From CAYSFE01 sp964430225 (GTDB taxonomy: Bacteria; Patescibacteriota; Dojkabacteria; GCA-016699595; JBAXKR01): 64,000 bases of DNA. Position numbers and translations under genes: made by a program. Under the pieces are notes generated by a model that did not search any database, had not been told where the DNA came from, and was given only the letters and a program-made list of their open reading frames with translations. Of the stretch, positions 34,956 through 43,853 are shown in pieces (position 1 is the first letter of the stretch; the number at the start of each line of letters is the position of its first letter). The DNA lies in the NCBI GenBank assembly GCA_964430225.1, contig CAYSFE010000002.1, positions 28,479-92,478 on the forward strand, given 5' to 3'.

Positions 34956-35010
34956 ATTTGAATATCCCCTCTTATTAATAGTATAATGATTGATATTATG
35001 CCGGGGTGGC
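34956..35010. repeat. 55-bp copy after the assembly gap
   Basis: Second copy of the 55-bp contig-end sequence; includes a TATAAT-like box (34982-34987) and the first 11 nt of tRNA-Leu. Confidence 0.95.
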
Positions 35011-35083
35011 GAAATGGTAGACGCACTTGCCTTAGGAGCAAGCTCCGCAAGGAATGGAGGTTCAAGTCCTCTCCCCGGTACCA
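35000..35083 (+). tRNA. tRNA-Leu (UAG)
   Basis: 84 nt with encoded CCA. The acceptor GCCGGGG pairs with CCCCGGT (a G1-U72 wobble), the D arm contains GAAATGGTAGACGC, the anticodon stem-loop is CTTGC-CTTAGGA-GCAAG with anticodon TAG, the variable arm is CTCCGCAAGGAAT-like and extended, as in class II tRNAs, and the T loop is TTCAAGT. It reads CUA leucine codons, which are common in this genome. A TATAAT lies 12 nt upstream. Confidence 0.95.
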
Positions 35084-35106
35084 ATTACTCTAATATTTTT
35101 GTATAT

Positions 35107-35484
35107 ATGATTAATCCTGGAATTTCTTGGTTAAGTATATATTTTGCACAGAAAGCTGCAGAACTAGAAAAGAAAAGATTCGCTCATTTTTCTAAAAATA
35201 ATGCATTCACTGAAGAAACAGCTATTGAATTAAATACTACTGATAAAGATATACTTGGAATTAAGGGTGAATCTAGTTTTTCTCCAATTAAAATTACTTC
35301 TAACAATAAATATTATTACGATAAGGTTGCTTCAAAGAAAACTCAAGATTTTAATCGAATACTTTTAGTTATATCGCTAATATTATTATTCATTGTAATA
35401 CTTATATTTTTTGCTCCAATTATTTTTACAGTAATTTCTTACCCAGTAATATTACTGCTATTAATATTTAAAGGTTCCAATTAG
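35107..35484 (+). CDS. hypothetical membrane protein
   Basis: About 125 residues. A mostly polar N-terminal region (INPGISWLSIYFAQKAAELE) is followed by two adjacent hydrophobic stretches at the C-terminus (ILLVISLILLFIVILIFFA and VISYPVILLLLIF). Family unknown. A longer frame would begin inside tRNA-Leu, so I use the ATG at 35107, 23 nt after the tRNA. After it an imperfect hairpin (GCAACTTATA/TATAGTTGC near 35502-35525) with a T-rich tail may be a terminator. Confidence 0.55.
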   Translation: MINPGISWLSIYFAQKAAELEKKRFAHFSKNNAFTEETAIELNTTDKDILGIKGESSFSPIKITSNNKYYYDKVASKKTQDFNRILLVISLILLFIVILIFFAPIIFTVISYPVILLLLIFKGSN

Positions 35485-35571
35485 ATTGTTGATGCACATA
35501 ATCTGCAACTTATAAGTCTTATAGTTGCATTCATTTTTGTATATCTAGTAACAAAAAAATAGGAAAATAAC

Positions 35572-36354
35572 CTAATTCCCTATTACTTCTAGTGCAATCT
35601 TTAGGTTATGTTTGAATACTTCTGTTCTTTTATCTACTAACTTAATATGATTCTCACTAAATACTGTTTCACCTTCTATTAAATTATCTCCTATATATAA
35701 TAGAGTGGAGGAAGGAACATTAAAGTGTTTAGAAACAGCAAAAAAAGAAGATGCTTCCATTTCTACCCCAATATATCCCTCTTTATTCCATCTATCTATA
35801 TCTTCTCTAGTTTCTGCAAGCATTGCTTGGCAAGTTACAATTGGACCTTCTAATACTTTATATCTAGCATCTATTTTAGATCTTATCTCACTAGTAAGAT
35901 TACTGTCTGGATAATACTTGTTGTCTTTGTTATCTCTCTCATACATCTTTGCTGTACTATCTTCTCCATATGAATAAGTTGGTATTACAATATCACCTGA
36001 CATATTTCCTTTACTTAATCCTCCACATGATCCAAGTAAAATATTTTTCTTGGAGCCTAATAAACAACATATATGCATAAGTTCAGCAAGATATGCGCTT
36101 CCATATACAACATCAAACCATATTCTTTTACCATTGATAATAAAGGAGAAGGTATGTTCAAAAAAACCATCAACTATCTTTTCAATCTTACTGATTTCAA
36201 AGTCTTTAGAAACTTCATTGAAATAATTAAGCATTTTTTTCTTATTACCACTACCCACAACAATTAGACCATCAACTTGATAGTTAGAAGGTAAATTCAT
36301 ATCAGCTATAAATATTTCTTTTGTTAGTTCCTTATACATGCTTGTTAATTTCAC
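35572..36354 (-). CDS. purine/uridine phosphorylase-family protein
   Basis: 260 residues of the PNP/UDP family that cleaves nucleosides with phosphate or water. Key matches are LLGSCGGLSKGNMSGDIVIP (phosphate and base site) and YIGVEMEASSFFAVSKHFNV, where the Met-Glu-Ala motif binds the ribose, then LYIGDNLIEG. The base specificity is not clear; a purine nucleosidase or phosphorylase role in salvage is likely. The frame opens with GTG at 36354; the ATG five codons on is also possible. Confidence 0.8.
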   Translation of the reverse strand: MKLTSMYKELTKEIFIADMNLPSNYQVDGLIVVGSGNKKKMLNYFNEVSKDFEISKIEKIVDGFFEHTFSFIINGKRIWFDVVYGSAYLAELMHICCLLGSKKNILLGSCGGLSKGNMSGDIVIPTYSYGEDSTAKMYERDNKDNKYYPDSNLTSEIRSKIDARYKVLEGPIVTCQAMLAETREDIDRWNKEGYIGVEMEASSFFAVSKHFNVPSSTLLYIGDNLIEGETVFSENHIKLVDKRTEVFKHNLKIALEVIGN

Positions 36355-36474
36355 TAAAAATTAATCTCTCTTTAATTGTATTACATTATTTATATTATAT
36401 CTAAGCTAGTAATTTGCCTAATATATACACCTCTGATAACATTTTATGTGTGAAATTAGTTTAAAAGTACTTGA

Positions 36475-37509
36475 ATGTTAGATAGTAGTTTAAAACATAA
36501 AAGGTCAGATCCTTTTTTTATTGCTGAAATACATAATATCAATAACAGAGGAAAGTTCATGAGGTTGTTTTTAATACCTTATGTTATTGGTATTCTAATA
36601 GATTTTGGACCATTCTTTATACTTATTCCATATGTATTTCTAATAGTTAAAAATATACTTCCTGTTAGTATTGTTACGGTTATCATAGGTTTAATTCTTC
36701 TAGGTTTTTCTATTTGGTTTATTTACCTCACATTCTTTAGGGTAAAAAAGATAAAAGTAAATACTACTGATCTTAAATTGGGGAAAGGAAATCTAAAAGT
36801 GGTTTACTTTAGTGATCTTCATGCAGGAATTGAATCATTTGGCGCAAAGGCAAAGAAAATACAGGATTTAGTAGATAAGATTAATGAACAAAATCCTGAT
36901 TTAGTTCTTTGGGGAGGTGATTTACTAACAGAATATCTCGATGAGTCAGCTATTGAATCTTTAAAAATATTAAATGGGATAAAGTGTGAGCACAAATATG
37001 GAGTTTTAGGTAATCATGATGCATATTACCTTAATAGTGCTGGATATATGGAATTACCTCGCGAGTTTATCCATATATTTAAACAGTATTCAAATCTGAA
37101 GCTTCTTATTAATGAGAAGGTGAAAATAAATATTAAAGGAGTTGTAGTAAATGTATCTGGTATTGCTGATCTAAGTTCTAAGCTTATTGATTTAAATAAA
37201 ATAGAACCTTTAAAGGATAATGATAGTGAGTTATCAATTCTTCTTTCACATAATCCAGATATTACTGATCTAATCTTGAAAGAAGATAAAATTGACTTAA
37301 TACTTTCAGGACATAACCATGCTGGTCAAATTCTATTACCTGTTTTAGGGACTGTTTTACCAATGCCATCACATCATAAAGAATATTTAAGAGGGGTGTA
37401 TCAAATAGATTCTGATACGAAAATGTTCGTGTCTCAAGGAGCTGGAGTATCTGGAACTAGAGTTAGAATTGGTACAGATTGTGAAATAAATGTACTAGAA
37501 ATAAGTTAA
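36475..37509 (+). CDS. membrane-bound metallophosphoesterase (YkoQ/YaeI-like)
   Basis: 344 residues. Two or three membrane helices at the N-terminus (MRLFLIPYVIGILIDFGPFF, LPVSIVTVIIGLILLGFSIW) precede a calcineurin-like phosphoesterase domain with all five metal motifs: FSDLHAGIE, LWGGDLL, VLGNHDAYY, LLSHNPDI and LSGHNHAGQI. Relatives act on UDP-diacylglucosamine or other phospho-lipids at the membrane. Transcribed alone; a strong hairpin follows its stop. Confidence 0.88.
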   Translation: MLDSSLKHKRSDPFFIAEIHNINNRGKFMRLFLIPYVIGILIDFGPFFILIPYVFLIVKNILPVSIVTVIIGLILLGFSIWFIYLTFFRVKKIKVNTTDLKLGKGNLKVVYFSDLHAGIESFGAKAKKIQDLVDKINEQNPDLVLWGGDLLTEYLDESAIESLKILNGIKCEHKYGVLGNHDAYYLNSAGYMELPREFIHIFKQYSNLKLLINEKVKINIKGVVVNVSGIADLSSKLIDLNKIEPLKDNDSELSILLSHNPDITDLILKEDKIDLILSGHNHAGQILLPVLGTVLPMPSHHKEYLRGVYQIDSDTKMFVSQGAGVSGTRVRIGTDCEINVLEIS

Positions 37510-37534
37510 AGGAGGAGTAATAAGCTCCTCCTTT
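37508..37534. terminator. bidirectional terminator hairpin
   Basis: A perfect 10-bp inverted repeat AAAGGAGGAG/CTCCTCCTTT around TAATAAG, between two convergent genes. The T tract is short on both strands. Confidence 0.7.
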
Positions 37535-37546
37535 ATTAGTCTTACA

Positions 37547-38014
37547 TTATCTCTTTAACTCATTTATATCCCTATTCAATTTATCCTTTGCTAAATCTCT
37601 TAAAGCTTTAAGAACTTGACCCATTTGTTCTTGGTCATTCTGTATTTCAGCTTTATTGTTCTTTAAGTCACTTAAGTACTTAGTATTTAGACCTTTTAAT
37701 ACTTCTAAACCAGTTCTTAGGGTGTTTAAGTCCTCTTTTATATGAGTATACTTATTCCCTGTCCCTTCTTTATCCTTTTCTTTTAGTTTTGTAGATATCT
37801 TGTACTCTAGTTGTTCAAGTTTCTTTACTACATTAGCTATATTTCTCTCATGAGAAACTAGTTTACGTCTTTGCATCATCTTTTCTAGCCTTGGAAGGTG
37901 CTTATCAGGACGTTCTGTCATAGCATATGCTGGAGTAAAGCTTGAAGCAATAGCAATAGCGACAGTTGGGACGATCACAGCGGTCTTTATGAGGTTTCCT
38001 TTAATGTTTCTCAT
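37547..38014 (-). CDS. exported coiled-coil protein
   Basis: 155 residues. A signal peptide (AVIVPTVAIAIASSFTPAYA) is followed by a wholly helical, highly charged mature part with heptad-like leucines (VVKKLEQLEYKISTKLKEKD, LEVLKGLNTKYLSDLKNNK). No family recognised. It may act as a periplasmic-side or wall-associated coiled coil. Confidence 0.65.
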   Translation of the reverse strand: MRNIKGNLIKTAVIVPTVAIAIASSFTPAYAMTERPDKHLPRLEKMMQRRKLVSHERNIANVVKKLEQLEYKISTKLKEKDKEGTGNKYTHIKEDLNTLRTGLEVLKGLNTKYLSDLKNNKAEIQNDQEQMGQVLKALRDLAKDKLNRDINELKR

Positions 38015-38077
38015 CTTAAATAGAAATAAGAAGTAAACACTCTTTATTAGAGAGTCAGATATATAGTTGGAAAAAGG

Positions 38078-39259
38078 TTACAGAAGTAATTCTCTTTGAA
38101 GATCAAGTCTTTCTAAGCTTTTAGTGATGTCTAGCTCTTTATTATCAATGCTTTTGGAGATTTGAGTGATTGCTTTTAAGATATTCTCTTTGTTATCAAG
38201 ACTTAGTAGCATATCATGTCCAGAAAGAAGAGCTTTTACATACTTATTATCGTCTTTTTTAACAGCGTCCATATTTAAATCGTCAGTAATTACTACTTTA
38301 TCGTATCCAAGTTCAGTTCTAAGTAAGTCATTTACGAGTATTTTAGAAAAAGTTGTTGGGTTATCCTTATCTATCTCTGGATAAAGGATATGACTAGTCA
38401 TTACAAAGTTTGTTTTAGAGAAGTTATTCTTAAAAGGTAATATATCTGAAGCTAAGAGATCAGCTTTAGATATTTTTACACTAGGTAATACCTTATGTGG
38501 ATCTGAAATTGACTTACCAATTCCTGGGAAGTGTTTAAGTGTAGCTCCAACAACAAGTTTGTTATGTTCATCTAAAAAGTATGAGACAGATTTAGATACT
38601 TTAACTGAATCTGATCCAAAACTTCTTTTAAGTATGAATGAGTTAGGAATACCAAGGTCTGCTACTGGAGCAAAGTTAATATTTATCCCTACATCTTTAA
38701 GTGTTTTAGCATGGTTTAAATACACTTTTCTCTGTTCTATTTCACTTTTCTTTCCAATATCTACAGAGTTTACTGAACTCGATGGATCCCATTTAAGTCT
38801 TGATACTGTTCCTCCCTCTTGGTCAGTAGCAAAGAGAATTCTATCTCCATTTTTCACATTTGATCTAATATCACTTATGAGTTTTGTAACTTGTTCTTTT
38901 GAAGTAATATTACTACCCATTAAAATGATTCCACCTGGGTTAATATCCTCAATATATTTTTTCATATTCTCAGAGTATTCAGTTCCACTAATACTTACCA
39001 TGAATAGCTCACTTACTCTTGAAGTGTTATTTGTACTTGTTGTTTTAGAACTACTTGATGACGTATTTTCAGTCGAACTAATAGATGAGCTAGAAGATGT
39101 AACAAGGCTATCTTTTCTAATAGTATTTACTAACTGTGAGAACACGGCTATGAATACACCTAATAAAATTACTGCAACAAATATCAGTGCAGAGTTGAAA
39201 GATCGATTACCTTGAATCTTTAATTTCGGAGTTTTATCTATTTCGGACAGTTTATGCAT
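38078..39259 (-). CDS. GH3 beta-N-acetylhexosaminidase (NagZ-like)
   Basis: 393 residues. A single N-terminal membrane anchor (SALIFVAVILLGVFIAVFSQ) and a Ser-rich linker place the enzyme outside. The glycoside hydrolase 3 domain has INPGGIILMGSN, FATDQEGGTVSRL, INFAPVADLGI, KHFPGIGKSISDPHK (the NagZ His/Asp dyad region) and the nucleophile aspartate in VVITDDLNMDAV. It likely releases N-acetylglucosamine from peptidoglycan fragments. Its ATG follows the asnS stop by one base, so the two are co-translated. Confidence 0.9.
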   Translation of the reverse strand: MHKLSEIDKTPKLKIQGNRSFNSALIFVAVILLGVFIAVFSQLVNTIRKDSLVTSSSSSISSTENTSSSSSKTTSTNNTSRVSELFMVSISGTEYSENMKKYIEDINPGGIILMGSNITSKEQVTKLISDIRSNVKNGDRILFATDQEGGTVSRLKWDPSSSVNSVDIGKKSEIEQRKVYLNHAKTLKDVGININFAPVADLGIPNSFILKRSFGSDSVKVSKSVSYFLDEHNKLVVGATLKHFPGIGKSISDPHKVLPSVKISKADLLASDILPFKNNFSKTNFVMTSHILYPEIDKDNPTTFSKILVNDLLRTELGYDKVVITDDLNMDAVKKDDNKYVKALLSGHDMLLSLDNKENILKAITQISKSIDNKELDITKSLERLDLQRELLL

Positions 39260-39260
39260 T

Positions 39261-40634
39261 TTATGGTGTAATCCTGTTTATCATTCTAGGAAACGGAATA
39301 CATTCACGAATATGTTCTGTTCCAGATATCCATCTTACTGTTCTTTCAATCCCAATTCCAAATCCTGAATGAGGAATTGATCCATATCTTCTAAGATCTA
39401 GATACCATCCATATTCATCTAAACTTAAACCTTCTTTCTCCATACGAGCTTTTAATTTATCATAGCTATCTTCACGCTCTGAACCTCCTATGATCTCTCC
39501 TACACCCTCTGGAGCTAGTAAATCAGCGTTTAAAACACGGGTTGGATCAGATGGGTCTTCTTTCATATAGAAGGCTTTGATTTCTTTAGGATAACGCTGC
39601 ACAAATACTGGAGTATCAAACTTCTTAGTGAGTATTGCTTCTTCATCAGCTCCTAAATCATCTCTATCTCCAATCTTTATACCATCCTTCTTAAGCATCT
39701 CAATAGCTTCTTTATGCTCTATTCTTGCAAATGGTTTTTCTACAGAGTTTTTTAGTATTGTAGTATCTCTTCCTAAGTTCTTTAATTCTTGTTCACAGTT
39801 CTTTAGACATCTAGCAATTATATGTTTTACTAATCCTTCTTGAACATCTAAGTTATCTTTATGTGTATGATATGCCATTTCAGCATCCATCATCCAAAAT
39901 TCTGTTAAATGTCTTCGAGTCTTACTCTTTTCGGCTCTAAATGTAGGGCCAAAGTCGTATACTTTACCATGAGCATATATTGCTGCTTCGATGTAAAGCT
40001 GACCTGATTGAGATAGAAATGCAGTTGGGAGTTTCTCTCCATCTTTTGTTTCAAATCCACTTTCAGTCATTTTTACATTCTCCATATCTGCTATTGTTTC
40101 ATCAGACCATGATGGAGTATATGGAACTTTAAAAAGTGTAGTACTTCCTTCACATGCATTAGGAGTAAGTATTGGAGAATCTATATTTAAAAATCCTTCC
40201 TTATCAAAATATTCATATATTGCTTGTTTTACTTGATATCTTATGCGCATTAAATCTATTTGAGATTGTGACCTAAGCCATAGATGTCTGTTATCTAGTA
40301 GGAATTCAGGACCATGTTCCTTCTTTTGTACAGGGTAACTTAAATCAGATAGTTGAACTATGGTTAGTTCAGTTAAATCCATCTCATATCCAAATGGAGA
40401 TCTTTTCTCTTCTCTAATTTTTCCTTTTACAATCACTGAACTTTCAAGAGTTAATGACTTTATCTCTTCCCACTTCTTTTCCTCAAAACCCTTCTTTTGT
40501 GCAATGATCTGTATATTTCCAGATCCATCACGAAACTGTATAAAGGCGATAGAACCACTTGAACGGGAATTAAATACCCATCCTTTAAGTTCAACTAAAG
40601 TTCCTAATTTGGTGACTGCTTCTTTTATGTACAT
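39261..40634 (-). CDS. asnS: asparaginyl-tRNA synthetase
   Basis: Charges tRNA-Asn. 457 residues: an N-terminal OB fold (LVELKGWVFNSRSSGSIAFI), class II motif 2 (VYDFGPTFRAEKSKTRRHLT, EFWMMDAEMAY) and motif 3 (HSGFGIGIERTVRWISG). The IRECIPFPRMINRITP end and the absence of the AspRS insertion identify AsnRS. It is the first gene of a two-gene operon with the GH3 enzyme. Confidence 0.95.
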   Translation of the reverse strand: MYIKEAVTKLGTLVELKGWVFNSRSSGSIAFIQFRDGSGNIQIIAQKKGFEEKKWEEIKSLTLESSVIVKGKIREEKRSPFGYEMDLTELTIVQLSDLSYPVQKKEHGPEFLLDNRHLWLRSQSQIDLMRIRYQVKQAIYEYFDKEGFLNIDSPILTPNACEGSTTLFKVPYTPSWSDETIADMENVKMTESGFETKDGEKLPTAFLSQSGQLYIEAAIYAHGKVYDFGPTFRAEKSKTRRHLTEFWMMDAEMAYHTHKDNLDVQEGLVKHIIARCLKNCEQELKNLGRDTTILKNSVEKPFARIEHKEAIEMLKKDGIKIGDRDDLGADEEAILTKKFDTPVFVQRYPKEIKAFYMKEDPSDPTRVLNADLLAPEGVGEIIGGSEREDSYDKLKARMEKEGLSLDEYGWYLDLRRYGSIPHSGFGIGIERTVRWISGTEHIRECIPFPRMINRITP

Positions 40635-40676
40635 AGAAATATATATATGAAATATGTTAGTGATATTTTATCAGGA

Positions 40677-41315
40677 CTATATCATTTTACCAACAACAAC
40701 TATTCTATTCTTATCACTCCCTAGTGGAGTACAGGTAATTAGTTTAATAGATTTGAAGTCTTCATTCTTAAGAGCATCCCAATCATTAGGTTCTATTACT
40801 TTTATATCTATGACTCTGTAGTAGTACTTCTTACCTTCATACCCTACTTCTATTTCATCTCCATTCTTTACTTTATCCAGGTTATAGAAAGTTTGTTTGG
40901 ATGGAGGTAGTTCTGCTCTTCTATGACCAAACACTACCATTGTTCCATCTTCAGATGGTTTCTTGTAATTAGGATATCTCCAAAATCCATTTAAAAGGGC
41001 TTCTCTCTCACTCACTCCATCATTTACTTTACCATCTATTAAAAGTCTATCTATTTTAAGATAAGTTTTATCAGTTGTTTCAATTCCTGATTTAAAGACT
41101 TCGTCTTTTACTACGGGAACTATGTCACTAAACTTAAGATCAGGAACTACCACACCAGCTGCTTCTCTTCTTATCTCTTCAGTTTCACCTGCAGGTATTA
41201 CAGGTGTTAGTTTATTTATATTTATGAATATATATCCAATTGCAATAGCAGCAACCATAAAAGATACAATTTGAATTTGAAAAGATATGGTTTTAAGTAG
41301 TTCTGGTTTCTTCAC
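40677..41315 (-). CDS. sortase (class D/E-like transpeptidase)
   Basis: 212 residues. An N-terminal membrane anchor (IVSFMVAAIAIGYIFINI) is followed by a sortase beta-barrel with the catalytic histidine in VVFGHRRAE, the cysteine in LITCTPLGSDKNRIVVVGK and the arginine 8 residues later. The TCTPLGxxxxR form is that of class D/E sortases. It should join surface proteins to cell-wall material or to each other. The neighbouring upstream gene encodes a protein with an LPKTD cell-wall-sorting-like end, the likely substrate. It starts with GTG, TATATT 6 nt before. Confidence 0.92.
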   Translation of the reverse strand: MKKPELLKTISFQIQIVSFMVAAIAIGYIFININKLTPVIPAGETEEIRREAAGVVVPDLKFSDIVPVVKDEVFKSGIETTDKTYLKIDRLLIDGKVNDGVSEREALLNGFWRYPNYKKPSEDGTMVVFGHRRAELPPSKQTFYNLDKVKNGDEIEVGYEGKKYYYRVIDIKVIEPNDWDALKNEDFKSIKLITCTPLGSDKNRIVVVGKMI

Positions 41316-41321
41316 AAAATA

Positions 41322-41327
41322 AATATA
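41322..41327 (-). promoter_or_regulatory. -10 box of the sortase gene
   Basis: TATATT on the minus strand with a 6-nt spacer to the GTG start at 41315; the gene is thus expressed apart from the upstream surface-protein gene. Confidence 0.5.
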
Positions 41328-41350
41328 TATTATGTATGTTCTATTCTAAC

Positions 41351-41374
41351 AAAAACCCCGCTAAATAGCGGGGT
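41351..41374 (-). terminator. rho-independent terminator of the LPKTD surface-protein gene
   Basis: On the minus strand the 8-bp stem ACCCCGCT/AGCGGGGT around ATTT is followed by TTTT. It separates the surface-protein gene from the sortase gene. Confidence 0.85.
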
Positions 41375-41395
41375 CTAAGTTCTATTTCAAACCCT

Positions 41396-43831
41396 TTAGT
41401 TATTCTTCTTGGCCTTTACTAGTAATACTGTTGGAACTGTTGTTCCAAATCCTATTGCTAATACTAATATTAAGAAGGCTATCTTTAGACTTACAGGTGC
41501 TCCCATAAGGATAGAAAGACTATCTAAAATATCAGTTTTAGGTAAGGTAGTTGTATTGTTTCCTAATACAGCTCTAGCAACTATATTTACACATGCTTGT
41601 GCACTTACACTATTACTTGGTCCACTTATTGTTACTGTGTTATTTACACAGCTTGGATTAGTTTTTAGTGCAACTGTATATATTGTTACTACAATATATT
41701 GACCCGCACTTACATTTCCTACTACTTCTGTTAGATCAGAATGTGTAAGAACTGTATTACCTTCTTCAGTAGTTACTACTGGAGAGAAAGCTATTGGACT
41801 CACATTTACATTAGTTCCATCAGCATTCTTTAGTTGAGCAAATGCTGAAGTATATTTTAAGTTAGTAGACGAGAATGAATCTCTAAATGCTACTCTATCT
41901 GCAACTTTACAGTCATTTCCAATACAGATATTAGTTGTTACTATTTCCCATTGTACTGTATCGCTAACAAGTGCATCAGTCTTACTTACTAATCTTTTAC
42001 TTACAGAGAAGTTAGGTTCTTTCTCATTAATGACTATTAAGTTCGCACAATTTACTGTGTTTTCTGTTAATACTTGTTTTGATGTTACTACTCTATCTAG
42101 ACTATCCATTGCTTTAACACTTACCTCTTTATTACATGCTAAACCTGCTGGTGCTTTAGTAAGTACATCTAACTTAATCTTTAGAGTTACTTTAGCTCCT
42201 CCTAATAGAGGAGTATCACCAAGTAAGTTGATTATACTTATTGTATTACCATTTACTGTTTCGTCAGCTACTTCAATTGAGTTTACATTTAGTCTTGTGT
42301 TATCGAAGATATCTATTAGTCCTAATGCTCTAAGTGGTAGTACTCCTTTATTTTTAATTTCTACAGTATATTCGATTTGTTTACTTGAACTTACTGATAG
42401 ATATTTAACTACTTCTATTTCTGATTTAGGTGTTTCTACACAAATATCTGGTTCAAACTTAGATGTTATATCTAGAGTTCTTTCATTCTTGTAGTAGGTA
42501 GCGAATGCATTCACTTCTTTATTACATGCTTGACCACCAATAGAATTCTTAGCAAACTTGAAGCTAAGTAGTACTTCTTTCTTAGCTCCTACTTCAAGAT
42601 TTCCCATGTTCGTAATAGATACTACTCCATTTCCTGCTGAGTTACTTGTAGGAACAGATGAAACGAAGGTAAGCTTTGATTCATCATACAAGTCTGTAAC
42701 ACCTAAACTATTTAGAGTTACATTACCTGTATTTGTTACAGTAATTTTATAGTTAACCTGATTTAGATCACTTCCAACCAATTCTTTATTTATTCCAAGT
42801 CCAGGAGTTGGTTGTGTTAGATTTACACAAAGATTACCCATCTTGTTAAATTCACTAGAAAGATTGAATATTCCAGTTGAATCACTTGCTGAGTATGAAG
42901 CGCTTAAGTTACATGCTGTTTGTGAAGTAAATCCATTCTTTACAGTTAACAAGAGTTTAAATGTTGAGGTTTGACCTGCAGCTATTGTACCTGTTAAATC
43001 AGCATTTAGTTTAGAATTTGTATATGTAACATTAGATACATTTAGATCTCCACTTAACTTTGTAAGAGAGATATCTGATAAAGATGTACTATATGCATTG
43101 GTATCAAAAGTATCACTAAACTTAATATCTTTATATCCATAACTACCAGTATTCTTTACAGTTAGTTTATATTCAACTTTATCTCCTGCCTTATATGTAG
43201 TATTTCCACTTGATACTAATTCTTTAGAAGCATCTATACAGTTATCTCCTACCAACATTGACCAATAAATCTTTATGCTTTCATTATAATGAATATTCCC
43301 ATCAAAAAAATTAGAGATTGCTAAATTCTTAAATTCTACTGTTTGATTATCTCCATTAATTGCTATTGCTACTGAAGATGATGGAATTGGTTTGTTGTTT
43401 TGCCCAAAATATAGTTTTGCGGAACCTGGGATATATTTCTGTATTTTTCCAGTTGCTGAATCTAACCATGTTAAAGTATCCGTATCTTGTTCACTTATAC
43501 TTGTTCCTGTATTTGAAACTGCAAAATTCTCAGCTTTAGAGTTAAAGCTTTTAGAATTACTAAACTTGTATGGTAGATTAATTACTGATCTTAAATTTGT
43601 AAGATATTCCCATTCTGGGTCATTCCACATGGTTATTACATAAGAAACTTCAGAACAAGCTTTTATAGAAGTTGCACCTGTATCTTGCCAATTTGAAGTT
43701 GAATCAATGTCATAACTACTATAGTTTTGTTCTTTATCATGATTACCAAAACCTATAACCTTAGTAACTCCTGTAAGTAATAATGCAGTTATAATTGTAA
43801 TTGTAACTATTAGTTTGATTTTATTTTTCAT
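41396..43831 (-). CDS. large surface protein with DUF11-like repeats and LPKTD sorting signal
   Basis: 811 residues. After a signal peptide (IVTITIITALLLTGVTKVIG) come several DUF11-type beta domains, each with the pattern TYKAGDKVEYKLTVKNTG or NYKITVTNTGNVTLNSLGV and a paired-cysteine link (ACNLSASY, ACNKEVN). The C-terminus is a sorting-signal-like module: TTTLPKTD, a hydrophobic helix (LKIAFLILVLAIGFGTTVPT) and a basic tail (KAKKNN). The motif LPKTD departs from LPxTG at its last position. The sortase gene lies just downstream. It is probably a wall- or membrane-attached coat or adhesive protein. Confidence 0.88.
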   Translation of the reverse strand: MKNKIKLIVTITIITALLLTGVTKVIGFGNHDKEQNYSSYDIDSTSNWQDTGATSIKACSEVSYVITMWNDPEWEYLTNLRSVINLPYKFSNSKSFNSKAENFAVSNTGTSISEQDTDTLTWLDSATGKIQKYIPGSAKLYFGQNNKPIPSSSVAIAINGDNQTVEFKNLAISNFFDGNIHYNESIKIYWSMLVGDNCIDASKELVSSGNTTYKAGDKVEYKLTVKNTGSYGYKDIKFSDTFDTNAYSTSLSDISLTKLSGDLNVSNVTYTNSKLNADLTGTIAAGQTSTFKLLLTVKNGFTSQTACNLSASYSASDSTGIFNLSSEFNKMGNLCVNLTQPTPGLGINKELVGSDLNQVNYKITVTNTGNVTLNSLGVTDLYDESKLTFVSSVPTSNSAGNGVVSITNMGNLEVGAKKEVLLSFKFAKNSIGGQACNKEVNAFATYYKNERTLDITSKFEPDICVETPKSEIEVVKYLSVSSSKQIEYTVEIKNKGVLPLRALGLIDIFDNTRLNVNSIEVADETVNGNTISIINLLGDTPLLGGAKVTLKIKLDVLTKAPAGLACNKEVSVKAMDSLDRVVTSKQVLTENTVNCANLIVINEKEPNFSVSKRLVSKTDALVSDTVQWEIVTTNICIGNDCKVADRVAFRDSFSSTNLKYTSAFAQLKNADGTNVNVSPIAFSPVVTTEEGNTVLTHSDLTEVVGNVSAGQYIVVTIYTVALKTNPSCVNNTVTISGPSNSVSAQACVNIVARAVLGNNTTTLPKTDILDSLSILMGAPVSLKIAFLILVLAIGFGTTVPTVLLVKAKKNN

Positions 43832-43853
43832 TTAAATATTAGTTATTAAAAAT

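Noticed and set aside
34801..35010. Flanking 55-bp direct repeats as an attachment site or target-site duplication at the tRNA
   Set aside because: Repeats at a tRNA do suggest an integrated element, but they enclose only 100 N and match a contig-overlap artefact better.
34797..35084. Open frames on the minus strand that run through the run of N
   Set aside because: They consist largely of unknown residues and of the antisense of tRNA-Leu.
34990..35106. Extended N-terminus of the 35107 gene starting in tRNA-Leu
   Set aside because: The first 35 or so residues are the translated tRNA; the ATG at 35107 lies after the tRNA.
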